From an uncultured Acetatifactor sp. (GTDB lineage Bacteria > Bacillota > Clostridia > Lachnospirales > Lachnospiraceae): a DNA stretch of 64,000 bases. Shown here piece after piece: positions 1 to 8,105 of this stretch; the first letter of the stretch is position 1, and every line of letters starts with the position of its first letter. A program made the position numbers and the translations under genes. Location: NCBI GenBank assembly GCA_934402375.1, contig CAKRUB010000001.1, forward strand, positions 1 through 64,000, given 5' to 3'. The notes under the pieces were generated by a model that made no database searches, was not told the DNA's origin, and saw nothing but the letters and a program-made list of their open reading frames with translations.

Positions 1-3000
1 TTTACGATGAACGGCGGCACGATCAGTGACTGTGTCTCAGCTACTACAGACGGCGGAGACGCACTGTTTATGGCTAAAGGGTATGATGCTGAGAATAGCA
101 GCTTTTCCATGTCCGCCGAGGCGACGATCAACGGCAGCTTTAAAGATGCTAATCCGGGTGCATCAGAAGGCTCATTGGGTGTATATACTGTAACTTTTGA
201 CTCCGACAACGGATCACAGGTGACGTCACAGGTGCGTCCGCAGGGTGCGGCAGCCGTAAAGCCCGCTGACCCGACAAAGGACGGCTGGGACTTTGGCGGC
301 TGGTACATCGGAGAGACTGCATATGATTTCACGCAGCCGGTTACCGCAAATCTGACGCTTACGGCGAAATGGACACAGCACCGCCACTGCGTCTGCGGAG
401 GAGATACGAACATCGGCGATCACACGCAGCATACCACCGATGAGTTATGGACAGCGTGGACGGCGACAGATTCCCTCCCGACGGCGGCAGGGAATTACTA
501 TCTGGTCAATGATGTTGACATTGCGGCGGATATTACCAATGATTGGTGCGTGAAAGATGTAAAGCTTTGCCTGAACGGAAAAAAGGTCACCATGAACGGA
601 GCTGTGATATCTGTCTATATGGATACATTTTTTTCGCTGACAGACTGCGCGGGCGGCGGAAGAATTATCGGCGGCTCGGATGCAGCAAGCGGCGGCAGTG
701 ATGTTGTGAGATTGTTAGGTAGTGCAGAATTCAATCTCTTCGGCGGAAGTGTAAGCAACATAAGCCCCGCAAACCGGGAAAACTCCATTGTTCGCTTTCT
801 TTGGGCCCCTGACGCCGGCACGTTCAATATGTACGGCGGTATACTTGGCGCTCCCGACGGGGCGGCAGGAGGGGACAGTGATGGCGTTTATGTCCGGTTT
901 CTGGACAATACCTATAGAGGAAATATATTCAATGCTTACGGCGGAAGAGTCCGCGGCGTGATAAGCAAGACAGTTGAACAGGGAGTTTACGATGAGGTCG
1001 GGACGATAAACTTTGGCGACACCGTGTTTGAATCCAAGGTCTATTTGAGCAAGGGCAGCACCGATATTCCTAAGTTGAACGGGGATGATGGAAAAATAGT
1101 ATATTTTTATCCCGGTCGCATTTTCAACGGAACGGAGTGTGTGAGGATAGATGAGCAGAACAAAGCGGATGTATTTGGCGATGGAAAAGTAAGCTTTGAG
1201 TGGGATGAAAACGGTGGCAGCGGTAAGCTGATATTGAAAGACTCAGAGCTTTCGGGAATTAAAACAAAATTTGACCTTGAAATTGTTCTTTTAGGCAATA
1301 ATAAGATAATGGCGACGAATGAGAGTATATTTACAGCTCCGAATAAGCTGACCTTCAGCGGCACGGGAAGGCTCGCCATCGAGAACGATCGAAACAGTAT
1401 CGTCTGTAATGAAATGCTTGTCAAGAGCGGGGATATTTCTATATCCATTCAGCGCGGTCTTGCTTTGGCAAATGTGACGAAACTCACGGTAAACGGCGGA
1501 ACGCTTGAGCTTGCCACAGCAAGTGCCGGTTCGGAATTTGGTGTATTGTATACGGCTTATGGCGGAAACGTTGACCCTGACAAAGTAATTGACATCACGC
1601 TCGGCGCGGACAGAAGAATGGTAACAGGTACAAATTCCGATTGCGTGGATGCTGTCATAACCGAGACGACAGAAAAAGAAGCAATAGGAGCCGCTAAATA
1701 TGTCTACATCGGCGAAAAGCATGACCACTGCCTCTGCGGCGGAAATACCGACGTCGGCGACCACACGTCCCATTCCGATTTGACGTGGATACCGTGGACG
1801 GCGAAGGATAAGCTACCGGAAACAGCAGGAAATTACTATCTGGTAAACGATGTTGACATTCCGGAGAGTAATTCCGAGTGGAAGACAGCAGGTATGAACC
1901 TTTGCCTGAACGGGAAAAAGGTTACCACAAACGGAGTTACGATAACGATCGGGTATAATTACAATGGTGATGATTGCTTTTCGCTGACAGACTGTGCGGG
2001 CGGCGGAAAAATCATCGGCGGCGCAAGCACAGCAGGCGGTGGCAGCTGTGTTGTTAGGCTTGAAATGAATGAGACGTTCAATCTGTTTGGCGGAAGTATA
2101 AGCAGCGTAAGCCCCAAAAACGAGGATAACTCCATTGTTTGTTATGATAATTCACTTAACTGTGCCTTCAATATGTACGGCGGTACGCTTGGGGATCCCG
2201 ACGGCGCGGCAGGAGAGGACAGCGATGGCATTTATGTCCGGTTCTGTGGCACAAGCAATCACGGAAATATCTTCAATGCTTACGGCGGCAGCGTCCGCGG
2301 TGTGATAAGCAAAACAGTGGATCATGTGTCGTATGACGAGATTGGAACCATAAACTTTGGCGGCACTGTGTTTGAATCGAAGGTCTATCTGAGCAAGGGA
2401 AGTACCAATATTCCCGAGGAGAACGAACTGAACGGGAATGGTGAAATAGTCTATTTCTATCCCAGTCGCCTTTACAACGGGACGGAGTGGGTGAGAATAG
2501 ATGAGCAGAACAAAGACGATATACTCGGTGACGGCGGAAAAGTAAAGTTTGAGTATATGGAAAGCGCCGGAAGCGGAAGGCTGACTCTGAAAGACGCAGA
2601 GCTTGTGGACAATGGGCACAGCGTAAGCATTTTGGCTGGCCTTGACCTTGAAATTGTCCTTTCGGGTGATAACAAAATAACGGGATATAGTGGCATAGAG
2701 ACGACTCATAAACTGATTTTCAGCGGCACAGGAAAGCTTACCATCAAAATCAGTAATTATTCGTTAGGCATCCGATGCGATGAAATGATTGTCAACAGCG
2801 GGGATATTTCCATATCCACCGAAAAGTACAAGACTATCTATGCAGCGTCAGGGAAGCTTACGGTAAACGGCGGAACGCTTAAGCTTGCCGTAGCAAACAC
2901 GGATCCGACGTATGGTGTACTGTATACAAAGATAGGAAAAGATATTGACGTTGATAAGGTAATTAACATCACACTTGGTGCTGACAGAAGCATGCTGGCA

Positions 3001-5943
3001 GGCAAAAATTCCGATGGCACGGATGCAGTCATAATCGAGCCGACAGACAAAAACGCAGTAGGAAACGCGAAGTATATCTATATAGGCGAGAAGCATGACC
3101 ACTGCCTCTGCGGCGGTACGACGTATGACGGACACGACAGCCATACGGACATCAGCTGGATGCCCTGGATGGCAGCCGATAAGCTCCCCGACAAGGCGGG
3201 TAACTATTTCCTTATGAATGATGTGACGCTGTCTGCCGGCACGCCAGCCCTGCCGGATGGCGTGAACCTCTGCCTGAATGGAAAGGCAGTCAGGGGCGCG
3301 GGCGCCGGCTATACAAAGCTTAGCATCAACGGCGCGATGACTGTCACCGACTGCGGCAAGGCGGGCAGCTTTGGGAATCTGACCATCAGCGATGGCGCTT
3401 TTACAATGACCGGCAGCGCCGGAAACGAGGGCGTACTCCAAATCGAAGGAGAAACCGACTTTACCATGACCGGCAATGCACAGAACAACAGCCGGATTAT
3501 ACTGAATGAAACAAGTGACGTTGCAAAAATCGTCTTTGGCGGTTCCTGTGGCGGCATCGGCACGGTGAGTGTCAGCAGCCCGCAGTATGCCGCAGGAATC
3601 CGCGTGGAGGGTAGTGCGAAGCTTGCTGCGCTGGAGGGGGAGACGCTGGATACCTACATCCGTCTCACCCTGCAGGAAAAAGCGGACGTCACAGTTGACA
3701 ATCTCGGATTCCGGGCTCTTTCCATGAGCGGCGAGAGCACCATCCACGGCAAGATCACCGGCGCTGACGCTTCCAGCACGTTTATCATGCAGGACAGCGC
3801 AAGGATCGACGGCGACATCAATGTGGGCGACAGCAAGGTAGACGGCAAAGTCGTATGCACAGGAAATATCATCAGCGGTACCTTCAACGATGATGTCGTT
3901 TGCAGCGGCGAGATTCAGGGTGGTATCTTCAACGGCAATGTAGAAAATAACGGAAAGATTACCGGCGGTATCTTCTACGGCACGGTGAGAGGTACCGGCA
4001 CCATCGAGGACAGTGCAAAGGTTGCTGTGAACTTTGACAGTGACGGCGGCAGTGCAGTTGACACACAGAAGATTCTGCGTGGTCAGAAGGCGGTAGCACC
4101 CGCGGCACCCGCAAAAATAAGCTATCTTTTCGACAGCTGGACGGATGGCGGTACAGCGTTTGACTTCGCTACCCCCATCATCAAGGAAACCACGCTCACG
4201 GCAACATGGACGCTGTGTGACCATTCGGCAAGTACAGCACACCCTACCTGTACGGAACAGGCGACCTGCACGGTCTGCAAGGGAAAATACGGAAATGTAC
4301 TTGATCACAGCTACGGTGCGCCGGTCTATATATGGAACGGCATGAGCTGCACGGCAGAGAGAGTGTGCGGACGGGACGCAAGCCATAAGGAGACCGAGAC
4401 CGTCACAGCGGCAGTCACTGTCACGCAGAACCGAACCTGCACACTCGATGAGCTGTCAGCTTACACGGCAACCTTTACCAATGGGGCATTTGCCGTTCAA
4501 ACGCAGGAAAATATAAAGACAGCGGATAGGCTCGGCCACAGTTACGGTGAGCCGGCATACACATGGAACGGTACGAAGTGCACGGCGGAGAGAGTCTGCG
4601 GGCGTGATGCAAGCCATAAGGAAACTGAGACCGTCACGGCGGCAGTCACCGTCACCCAGAACCGAACCTGCACGCTCGACGAGCTGTCTACCTACACGGC
4701 AACCTTTACAAATGCAGTGTTTGCTGTTCAAACGAAGGAAAATGTAAAGACCGCGGATAAGCTTGACCACAGCTACGGCGAGCCGGTCTACGCATGGAAC
4801 GGTACGAGCTGCACGGCGGAGAGGGTCTGCGGGCGCGACGCAAGCCATAAGGAAACTGAGACCGTCACGGCGGCAGTCACCGTCACCCAGAACCGAACCT
4901 GCACGCTCGACGAGCTGTCAGCCTACACGGCAACCTTTGCCAATGCGGCGTTTGCCGTTCAAACGAAGGAAAATATAAAGACTGCGGATAAGCTTGGTCA
5001 CAGCTACGGTGAGCCGGTCTGCACATGGAACGGCACGAAGTGCACGGCGGAGAGAGTCTGCAAGCGTGACGCAAGTCATAAGGAAAACGAGACCGTCACG
5101 GCGACAGTTACCGTCACCCAGCAGCCGACCTGCACGCTCGACGAGCTTTCCACCTACACGGCAACCTTTACCAATGCGGCGTTCGCCGTTCAAAAGCGGG
5201 AAAATGTGAAGACGGCGGATGAGCTCGGGCACAACTTCAAGGTACAGCAGTGCAACGAGACGCAGCACTGGAACAAATGCTCCCGTTGTGACGAGATCGA
5301 CGCGAAGGAAAATCATACCGGCGGAACAGCTGCCTGCAACGTGAAAGCAGAGTGTGTGGTCTGCCACGCGAAGTACGGTGAGATTGACGGAAACAATCAC
5401 AGCGGACTGGAAGAGGTGCTCAGGATTCCCGCTACGGCGGCGGACACAGGTACCATGGAGCATTGGCACTGCAACGCCTGCGGAAAGCTCTTTGCCGACG
5501 CAGCCGGAAAGATTGAAATCTCTTCCTTCGACACAATCCTATGGAAGATTGCGCCCACCATCATCGAAGGGATGAACGGAAAGTGGAACAAGGGGCACGA
5601 AGACGGACTGACCTTTAAGTCAGACGCAGCATACGATGATTTCATCGAGGTTCTTGTGGACGGCGCAGTGATTTCCATCGACAACTACACAACGCGCGCG
5701 GGCAGTATCGTTGTCGAACTGAACGCAGTCTACCTTGCTTCGCTCACAGAGGGTGAGCATACCATCACCGTCCGCTCGGCAAGCGGCAATGCCACGACCC
5801 AATTTACGGTCGAGGCAAAGGTTCTTTCACCTAAGACGGGATCGGCAGATGGATGGGCATGGGAGATTGCTGCAGTTGCAGCACTCGGCATCCTCTGTGT
5901 GACAGTAGTTGTGTTTGTGAACCGTAAGAGAAAAACAGCATAA
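1..5943 (+). CDS. Giant repetitive surface protein with InlB-type repeats and SPKTG wall-sorting signal (5' truncated)
   Basis: The reading frame is open at the left window edge, so the N-terminus and signal peptide are missing; about 1980 residues are visible. Seen: a Listeria-Bacteroides (InlB B) repeat at about nt 190-375 and a second at about 4024-4215, both ending in a TLTATW/TLTAKW-like strand; two long repeats of about 450 residues opening with a HxHCxCGG motif and a third partial one; four 77-residue Cys-containing repeats; and a C-terminus with SPKTG (nt 5827-5841), a hydrophobic segment and a KRK tail. SPKTG followed by a hydrophobic stretch and positive tail is the pattern of sortase substrates; (S/N)PxTG variants are known for the SrtB-type sortase of Clostridioides difficile. 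Probably a wall-anchored, beta-helix-rich adhesin-like protein. Its ligand cannot be told from sequence. Confidence 0.85.
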   Translation, partial: FTMNGGTISDCVSATTDGGDALFMAKGYDAENSSFSMSAEATINGSFKDANPGASEGSLGVYTVTFDSDNGSQVTSQVRPQGAAAVKPADPTKDGWDFGGWYIGETAYDFTQPVTANLTLTAKWTQHRHCVCGGDTNIGDHTQHTTDELWTAWTATDSLPTAAGNYYLVNDVDIAADITNDWCVKDVKLCLNGKKVTMNGAVISVYMDTFFSLTDCAGGGRIIGGSDAASGGSDVVRLLGSAEFNLFGGSVSNISPANRENSIVRFLWAPDAGTFNMYGGILGAPDGAAGGDSDGVYVRFLDNTYRGNIFNAYGGRVRGVISKTVEQGVYDEVGTINFGDTVFESKVYLSKGSTDIPKLNGDDGKIVYFYPGRIFNGTECVRIDEQNKADVFGDGKVSFEWDENGGSGKLILKDSELSGIKTKFDLEIVLLGNNKIMATNESIFTAPNKLTFSGTGRLAIENDRNSIVCNEMLVKSGDISISIQRGLALANVTKLTVNGGTLELATASAGSEFGVLYTAYGGNVDPDKVIDITLGADRRMVTGTNSDCVDAVITETTEKEAIGAAKYVYIGEKHDHCLCGGNTDVGDHTSHSDLTWIPWTAKDKLPETAGNYYLVNDVDIPESNSEWKTAGMNLCLNGKKVTTNGVTITIGYNYNGDDCFSLTDCAGGGKIIGGASTAGGGSCVVRLEMNETFNLFGGSISSVSPKNEDNSIVCYDNSLNCAFNMYGGTLGDPDGAAGEDSDGIYVRFCGTSNHGNIFNAYGGSVRGVISKTVDHVSYDEIGTINFGGTVFESKVYLSKGSTNIPEENELNGNGEIVYFYPSRLYNGTEWVRIDEQNKDDILGDGGKVKFEYMESAGSGRLTLKDAELVDNGHSVSILAGLDLEIVLSGDNKITGYSGIETTHKLIFSGTGKLTIKISNYSLGIRCDEMIVNSGDISISTEKYKTIYAASGKLTVNGGTLKLAVANTDPTYGVLYTKIGKDIDVDKVINITLGADRSMLAGKNSDGTDAVIIEPTDKNAVGNAKYIYIGEKHDHCLCGGTTYDGHDSHTDISWMPWMAADKLPDKAGNYFLMNDVTLSAGTPALPDGVNLCLNGKAVRGAGAGYTKLSINGAMTVTDCGKAGSFGNLTISDGAFTMTGSAGNEGVLQIEGETDFTMTGNAQNNSRIILNETSDVAKIVFGGSCGGIGTVSVSSPQYAAGIRVEGSAKLAALEGETLDTYIRLTLQEKADVTVDNLGFRALSMSGESTIHGKITGADASSTFIMQDSARIDGDINVGDSKVDGKVVCTGNIISGTFNDDVVCSGEIQGGIFNGNVENNGKITGGIFYGTVRGTGTIEDSAKVAVNFDSDGGSAVDTQKILRGQKAVAPAAPAKISYLFDSWTDGGTAFDFATPIIKETTLTATWTLCDHSASTAHPTCTEQATCTVCKGKYGNVLDHSYGAPVYIWNGMSCTAERVCGRDASHKETETVTAAVTVTQNRTCTLDELSAYTATFTNGAFAVQTQENIKTADRLGHSYGEPAYTWNGTKCTAERVCGRDASHKETETVTAAVTVTQNRTCTLDELSTYTATFTNAVFAVQTKENVKTADKLDHSYGEPVYAWNGTSCTAERVCGRDASHKETETVTAAVTVTQNRTCTLDELSAYTATFANAAFAVQTKENIKTADKLGHSYGEPVCTWNGTKCTAERVCKRDASHKENETVTATVTVTQQPTCTLDELSTYTATFTNAAFAVQKRENVKTADELGHNFKVQQCNETQHWNKCSRCDEIDAKENHTGGTAACNVKAECVVCHAKYGEIDGNNHSGLEEVLRIPATAADTGTMEHWHCNACGKLFADAAGKIEISSFDTILWKIAPTIIEGMNGKWNKGHEDGLTFKSDAAYDDFIEVLVDGAVISIDNYTTRAGSIVVELNAVYLASLTEGEHTITVRSASGNATTQFTVEAKVLSPKTGSADGWAWEIAAVAALGILCVTVVVFVNRKRKTA
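379..3093 (+). repeat. Two long tandem repeats (1341 and 1374 bp) inside the surface protein gene
   Basis: Repeat units begin at nt 379 and 1720, with a third, partial unit at 3094. Each opens with a HxHCxCGG box, then a Trp-rich stretch, AGNYYLVNDV, CLNGKKV and a glycine-rich DCAGGG segment. The first two units run to the next box with the same order of motifs; the third diverges after CLNGKAV. This is in-frame duplication of a beta-helix-type module. Confidence 0.85.
4300..5223 (+). repeat. Four exact-period 231-bp tandem repeats in the surface protein gene
   Basis: Units start at 4300, 4531, 4762 and 4993, and a diverged continuation starts at 5224, so the period is exactly 231 bp (77 codons). 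Each unit encodes HSYGxPxYxWNG, CTAERVCxRDASHKE, TVTQ and CTLDELS motifs. The near-identity at DNA level suggests recent expansion or ongoing homogenisation. The repeats are coding, so they are not a CRISPR array. Confidence 0.92.
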
Positions 5944-5959
5944 ACAGATTGACAGCTGG

Positions 5960-5990
5960 GAAGCCTCCGCATTTTGCGGGGGCTTCTCTT
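5960..5990 (+). terminator. Intrinsic terminator of the surface protein gene
   Basis: An 11-bp stem (5960-5970 with 5976-5986, one G-U pair) and a 5-nt loop are followed by a pyrimidine/T-rich tail, 17 nt after the stop codon. Confidence 0.8.
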
Positions 5991-6028
5991 AGACCGGATA
6001 CTGGGGAATCTCGAATATAAGTGAGTAC

Positions 6029-6072
6029 AAACAAGACGGTACAGCAGGAAAAACTGCCGTACCGCCTTGTTT
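6029..6072 (-). terminator. Hairpin terminator downstream of tRNA-Thr
   Basis: Two 19-nt arms (6029-6047 and 6054-6072) pair fully when two G-U pairs are allowed on the minus-strand RNA, with a 6-nt loop. It lies immediately 3' of the tRNA on the same strand. The T-rich part of the tail falls within and just after the stem. Confidence 0.7.
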
Positions 6073-6075
6073 GAA

Positions 6076-6148
6076 AGCTCCCGAGGGGATTCGAACCCCT
6101 GACCTACGCATTACGAGTGCGTCGCTCTACCGACTGAGCCACGGAAGC
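6076..6148 (-). tRNA. tRNA-Thr (anticodon CGT)
   Basis: The minus strand folds as a 73-nt cloverleaf. The acceptor stem GCTTCCG pairs with CGGGAGC (one G-T), the D-arm carries GCTCAGTCGGTAGAGC, the anticodon loop CTCGTAA gives anticodon CGT, and the T-arm carries GGTTCGAATCC. No CCA is encoded. It stands alone between its own promoter and terminator. Confidence 0.96.
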
Positions 6149-6180
6149 ATATTTGGTTGCACCTCAAGCACAACAAGTTT

Positions 6181-6209
6181 ATTATAACTTCTTTTGAATT
6201 TATTTTCAA
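6181..6209 (-). promoter_or_regulatory. Promoter of tRNA-Thr
   Basis: On the minus strand a TTGAAA -35 box (6204-6209) and a perfect TATAAT -10 box (6181-6186) are separated by 17 bp, about 33 bp upstream of the mature tRNA 5' end. Confidence 0.75.
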
Positions 6210-6255
6210 GACTAAATTTCATTCTTTTTCAAAAAAATCTCTCCAACTGCCGGTA

Positions 6256-6293
6256 GCCTTATGTAAGGCCTGAAAGCGTACGCTTCTCGGCCT
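6256..6293 (-). other. Two overlapping hairpins after the ABC permease gene
   Basis: A small stem GCCTT/AAGGC (6256-6269) overlaps a larger one in which AGGCC (6266-6270), the palindrome AAGCGTACGCTT (6274-6285) and GGCCT (6289-6293) pair. The two share bases 6266-6269, so they cannot form together. A run of T's follows only about 20 nt further on. It may be an imperfect terminator of the minus-strand ABC genes. Confidence 0.4.
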
Positions 6294-6299
6294 CTTTGA

Positions 6300-7115
6300 T
6301 TACATCTTAAATTTCTTTCGGATTCTGTGCTCGATCATCTGGATCGACTTATAGAACAGCAGGGCGATGATACACAGGATGATGATGCTTGTGATTACCA
6401 TGTCGAGCTGGAAGACCTGTGAGCCGTAAATGATGAGGTAGCCAAGTCCCCGCCTTGCGGCAAGAAATTCACCGATGATGACACCTACCAGCGCAAGCCC
6501 GATGTTCACCTTCGCAGTGCTCAGCAGGATCGGCAGGGAGCCGGGCAGGACGACCTTGAAAAAGGCATCCTGCTTTCTTCCGCCGAGCGTGTAGATGAGA
6601 GTGACCTTCTCGGAATCCACCTGTTGAAAGCCGGTGTAGAAGCTGATGATGGAGCCGAAGATGGCGACGGAGATGCCGGCGACGATGATGGTCGTCGTCC
6701 CGGTGCCGAGCCAGACGATGAACAGCGGGGCGAGTGCGGATTTCGGCAGACTGTTCAGGACGACCAGATACGGCTCCAGAATCTCAGACAGCTTTCTGGA
6801 GTACCAGAGCAGCGTAGAGACCAGCAGACTGAAGCCGATCACGAGCAGGAAGCTCGCAATGGTCTCGAACAGGGTGACGCCGATGTGCGTGAGCATATGG
6901 TTTGTACGAAGCTGTTCGACGAAGCACAGCACCACGCGGCTCGGACTGGAAAAGAAGAAGCTGTCGATCCAGCCGAGGGCTGCGCTGGTTTCCCACAGGG
7001 CAAGAAAGAGCGCGAAGATGAAAAAACGCCAGGAGGATATCTGGTGATGATGGCGCCTGTGTTCCCGGACAAAAAGCTCCTGACGGGTCAATTCATGAGT
7101 CTGATCTGTTTTCAT
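6300..7115 (-). CDS. ABC transporter permease, SsuC/TauC family
   Basis: 271 residues, usual length for the binding-protein-dependent permeases of sulfonate, taurine, nitrate and thiamine-precursor type importers. After a charged, His-rich N-terminus there is a first membrane segment near residues 29-50, five more downstream, and the family coupling loop (GGRKQDAFFKVVLP, about 177-190) that contacts the ATPase. A GGGAGG ribosome binding site lies 9 nt before the ATG. The gene overlaps the end of the upstream ATPase gene by 23 nt, so the two are probably translationally coupled. No binding protein gene is adjacent, and the substrate cannot be named. Confidence 0.88.
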   Translation of the reverse strand: MKTDQTHELTRQELFVREHRRHHHQISSWRFFIFALFLALWETSAALGWIDSFFFSSPSRVVLCFVEQLRTNHMLTHIGVTLFETIASFLLVIGFSLLVSTLLWYSRKLSEILEPYLVVLNSLPKSALAPLFIVWLGTGTTTIIVAGISVAIFGSIISFYTGFQQVDSEKVTLIYTLGGRKQDAFFKVVLPGSLPILLSTAKVNIGLALVGVIIGEFLAARRGLGYLIIYGSQVFQLDMVITSIIILCIIALLFYKSIQMIEHRIRKKFKM

Positions 7116-7872
7116 GTGTCAAATCCTCCCATAGCCTGTTGAATAAGAGTTGAAATTCCGGCGCATTCCTCGCGGCGAGCGGTGAGTCGTCTGTGAGTGT
7201 GAGCTTGACAGGCATCTCTGTCTTGATGACAGCCGGACGTCCGGAGAGGATGATGATGCGGTCGGCAAGGCTGATTGCCTCCGAAAGATCATGGGTAATG
7301 ATAATCATTGTTTTTCCGGCGGCGCGTATCAGCCGGCAGATGTCGGCGGACACCATGAGTCTTGTCTGGTAATCCAGAGCGCTGAAGGGCTCGTCAAGCA
7401 GAAGAAGCTGCGGTTCGAGCGCAAGCGTTCTGATCAGCGCGGCACGCTGCTTCATGCCGCCGGACAGCTCACTGGGGCGTTTGTCGCGGAAGGCGGAGAG
7501 ACCGTATTCTTCGATAAGGTGGTCGACGTTTTCCAGACGCTCCGGTGTGAGCATGTGATGCAGTTCAAGACCGAGCGTCACATTGCGGTAGACGCTGCGC
7601 CATTCAAAAAGGTGATCCCGCTGCAGCATATAGCCGATCTTGGGATATTGTAGGCTCCCATCCGGGTTGTTGAAGAGGATGGTTCCCTGCTCCGGCTCCA
7701 GAAGTCCCGCAATGATGGAGAGCAGTGTGGACTTTCCGCATCCGCTCGGACCGACAATGGCGACGAATTCTCCCTCCTTTACGCCGAAGGAGATGTTTTC
7801 CAGTGCCTTTGTCTCTCCGTGGAGGCTGTGATAGGAATAGCCGATGTTTTTCAACTCCAGAATGTTTTGCAT
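7093..7872 (-). CDS. ABC transporter ATP-binding protein, SsuB/TauB family
   Basis: 259 residues. Walker A GPSGCGKST (about 39-47), the signature LSGGMKQR, Walker B LLLLDEPFSALD and the switch-region ITHDLSEA are all present, so the ATPase should be active. The first half QNILELKNIGYSYHS and the linker after Walker B match importers of aromatic/aliphatic sulfonates or nitrate. It is the first gene of a two-gene minus-strand unit with the permease and is transcribed divergently from argH. An AAGGAA ribosome binding site lies slightly far (about 11 nt) from the ATG. The absent binding protein may be encoded elsewhere. Confidence 0.88.
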   Translation of the reverse strand: MQNILELKNIGYSYHSLHGETKALENISFGVKEGEFVAIVGPSGCGKSTLLSIIAGLLEPEQGTILFNNPDGSLQYPKIGYMLQRDHLFEWRSVYRNVTLGLELHHMLTPERLENVDHLIEEYGLSAFRDKRPSELSGGMKQRAALIRTLALEPQLLLLDEPFSALDYQTRLMVSADICRLIRAAGKTMIIITHDLSEAISLADRIIILSGRPAVIKTEMPVKLTLTDDSPLAARNAPEFQLLFNRLWEDLTHENRSDS

Positions 7873-7937
7873 GAGAATGCCATTCCTTTTTCGTTTTATC
7901 TTAAGATATGTGTGTGGACAAAAAGAGGTTACATTGC

Positions 7938-7966
7938 TTGCATAACGGCATTCTTTATGGTAATAT
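7938..7966 (+). promoter_or_regulatory. Predicted promoter of argH
   Basis: TTGCAT (7938-7943), 17 bp, TAATAT (7961-7966). This gives a leader of about 130 nt before argH containing the conserved two-hairpin element. Other weaker boxes exist nearby, so the choice is tentative. Confidence 0.45.
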
Positions 7967-8036
7967 CAAATTTAAGTTTAATATTCAGTATGGTCGGATT
8001 GAGGGATTTTCAAAAACAGAATTTTTCAATCACGAG

Positions 8037-8100
8037 TTTTGTGTCTGCGCGCACTTGACACAAACTCGATATGCGCAAAGGACGTGCGCAGAAATGAGGA
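8037..8100 (+). promoter_or_regulatory. Two-hairpin 5'-leader element, copy A (argH)
   Basis: Hairpin 1 has an 8-bp perfect stem TTTGTGTC (8038-8045)/GACACAAA (8057-8064) and an 11-nt loop. An 8-nt spacer counted from GACACAA follows, then hairpin 2 TGCGC (8072-8076)/GCGCA (8086-8090) with a 9-nt loop, then GAAATGAGGA supplying the Shine-Dalgarno. The loop of hairpin 1 contains GCGCAC, complementary to GTGCGC in the 3' arm of hairpin 2, so a pseudoknot or alternative fold is possible. The same layout recurs at 60522-60583. Confidence 0.75.
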
Positions 8101-8105
8101 TAAAT

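Noticed and set aside
2848..4386. A 512-codon open frame on the minus strand opposite the surface protein gene, and similar shorter ones
   Set aside because: It lies inside repetitive coding DNA of the plus-strand protein, has no ribosome binding site or recognisable domain, and its openness follows from the base bias of the plus-strand gene.
4300..5223. CRISPR-like regular repeats
   Set aside because: The period is 231 bp with no variable spacers, and the repeats are in frame within a long coding region.
8055..8060. TTGACA in the argH leader (also at 60538) as a -35 box
   Set aside because: It is part of the 3' arm of hairpin 1 in both copies, and no -10 box is found at 16-18 bp. Better promoters lie upstream in both cases.
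7908..8105. N-terminal extension of argH
   Set aside because: The extension reads through the predicted promoter region and leader hairpins, has no similarity to argininosuccinate lyases, and the ATG at 8106 has a good ribosome binding site and the normal family N-terminus.
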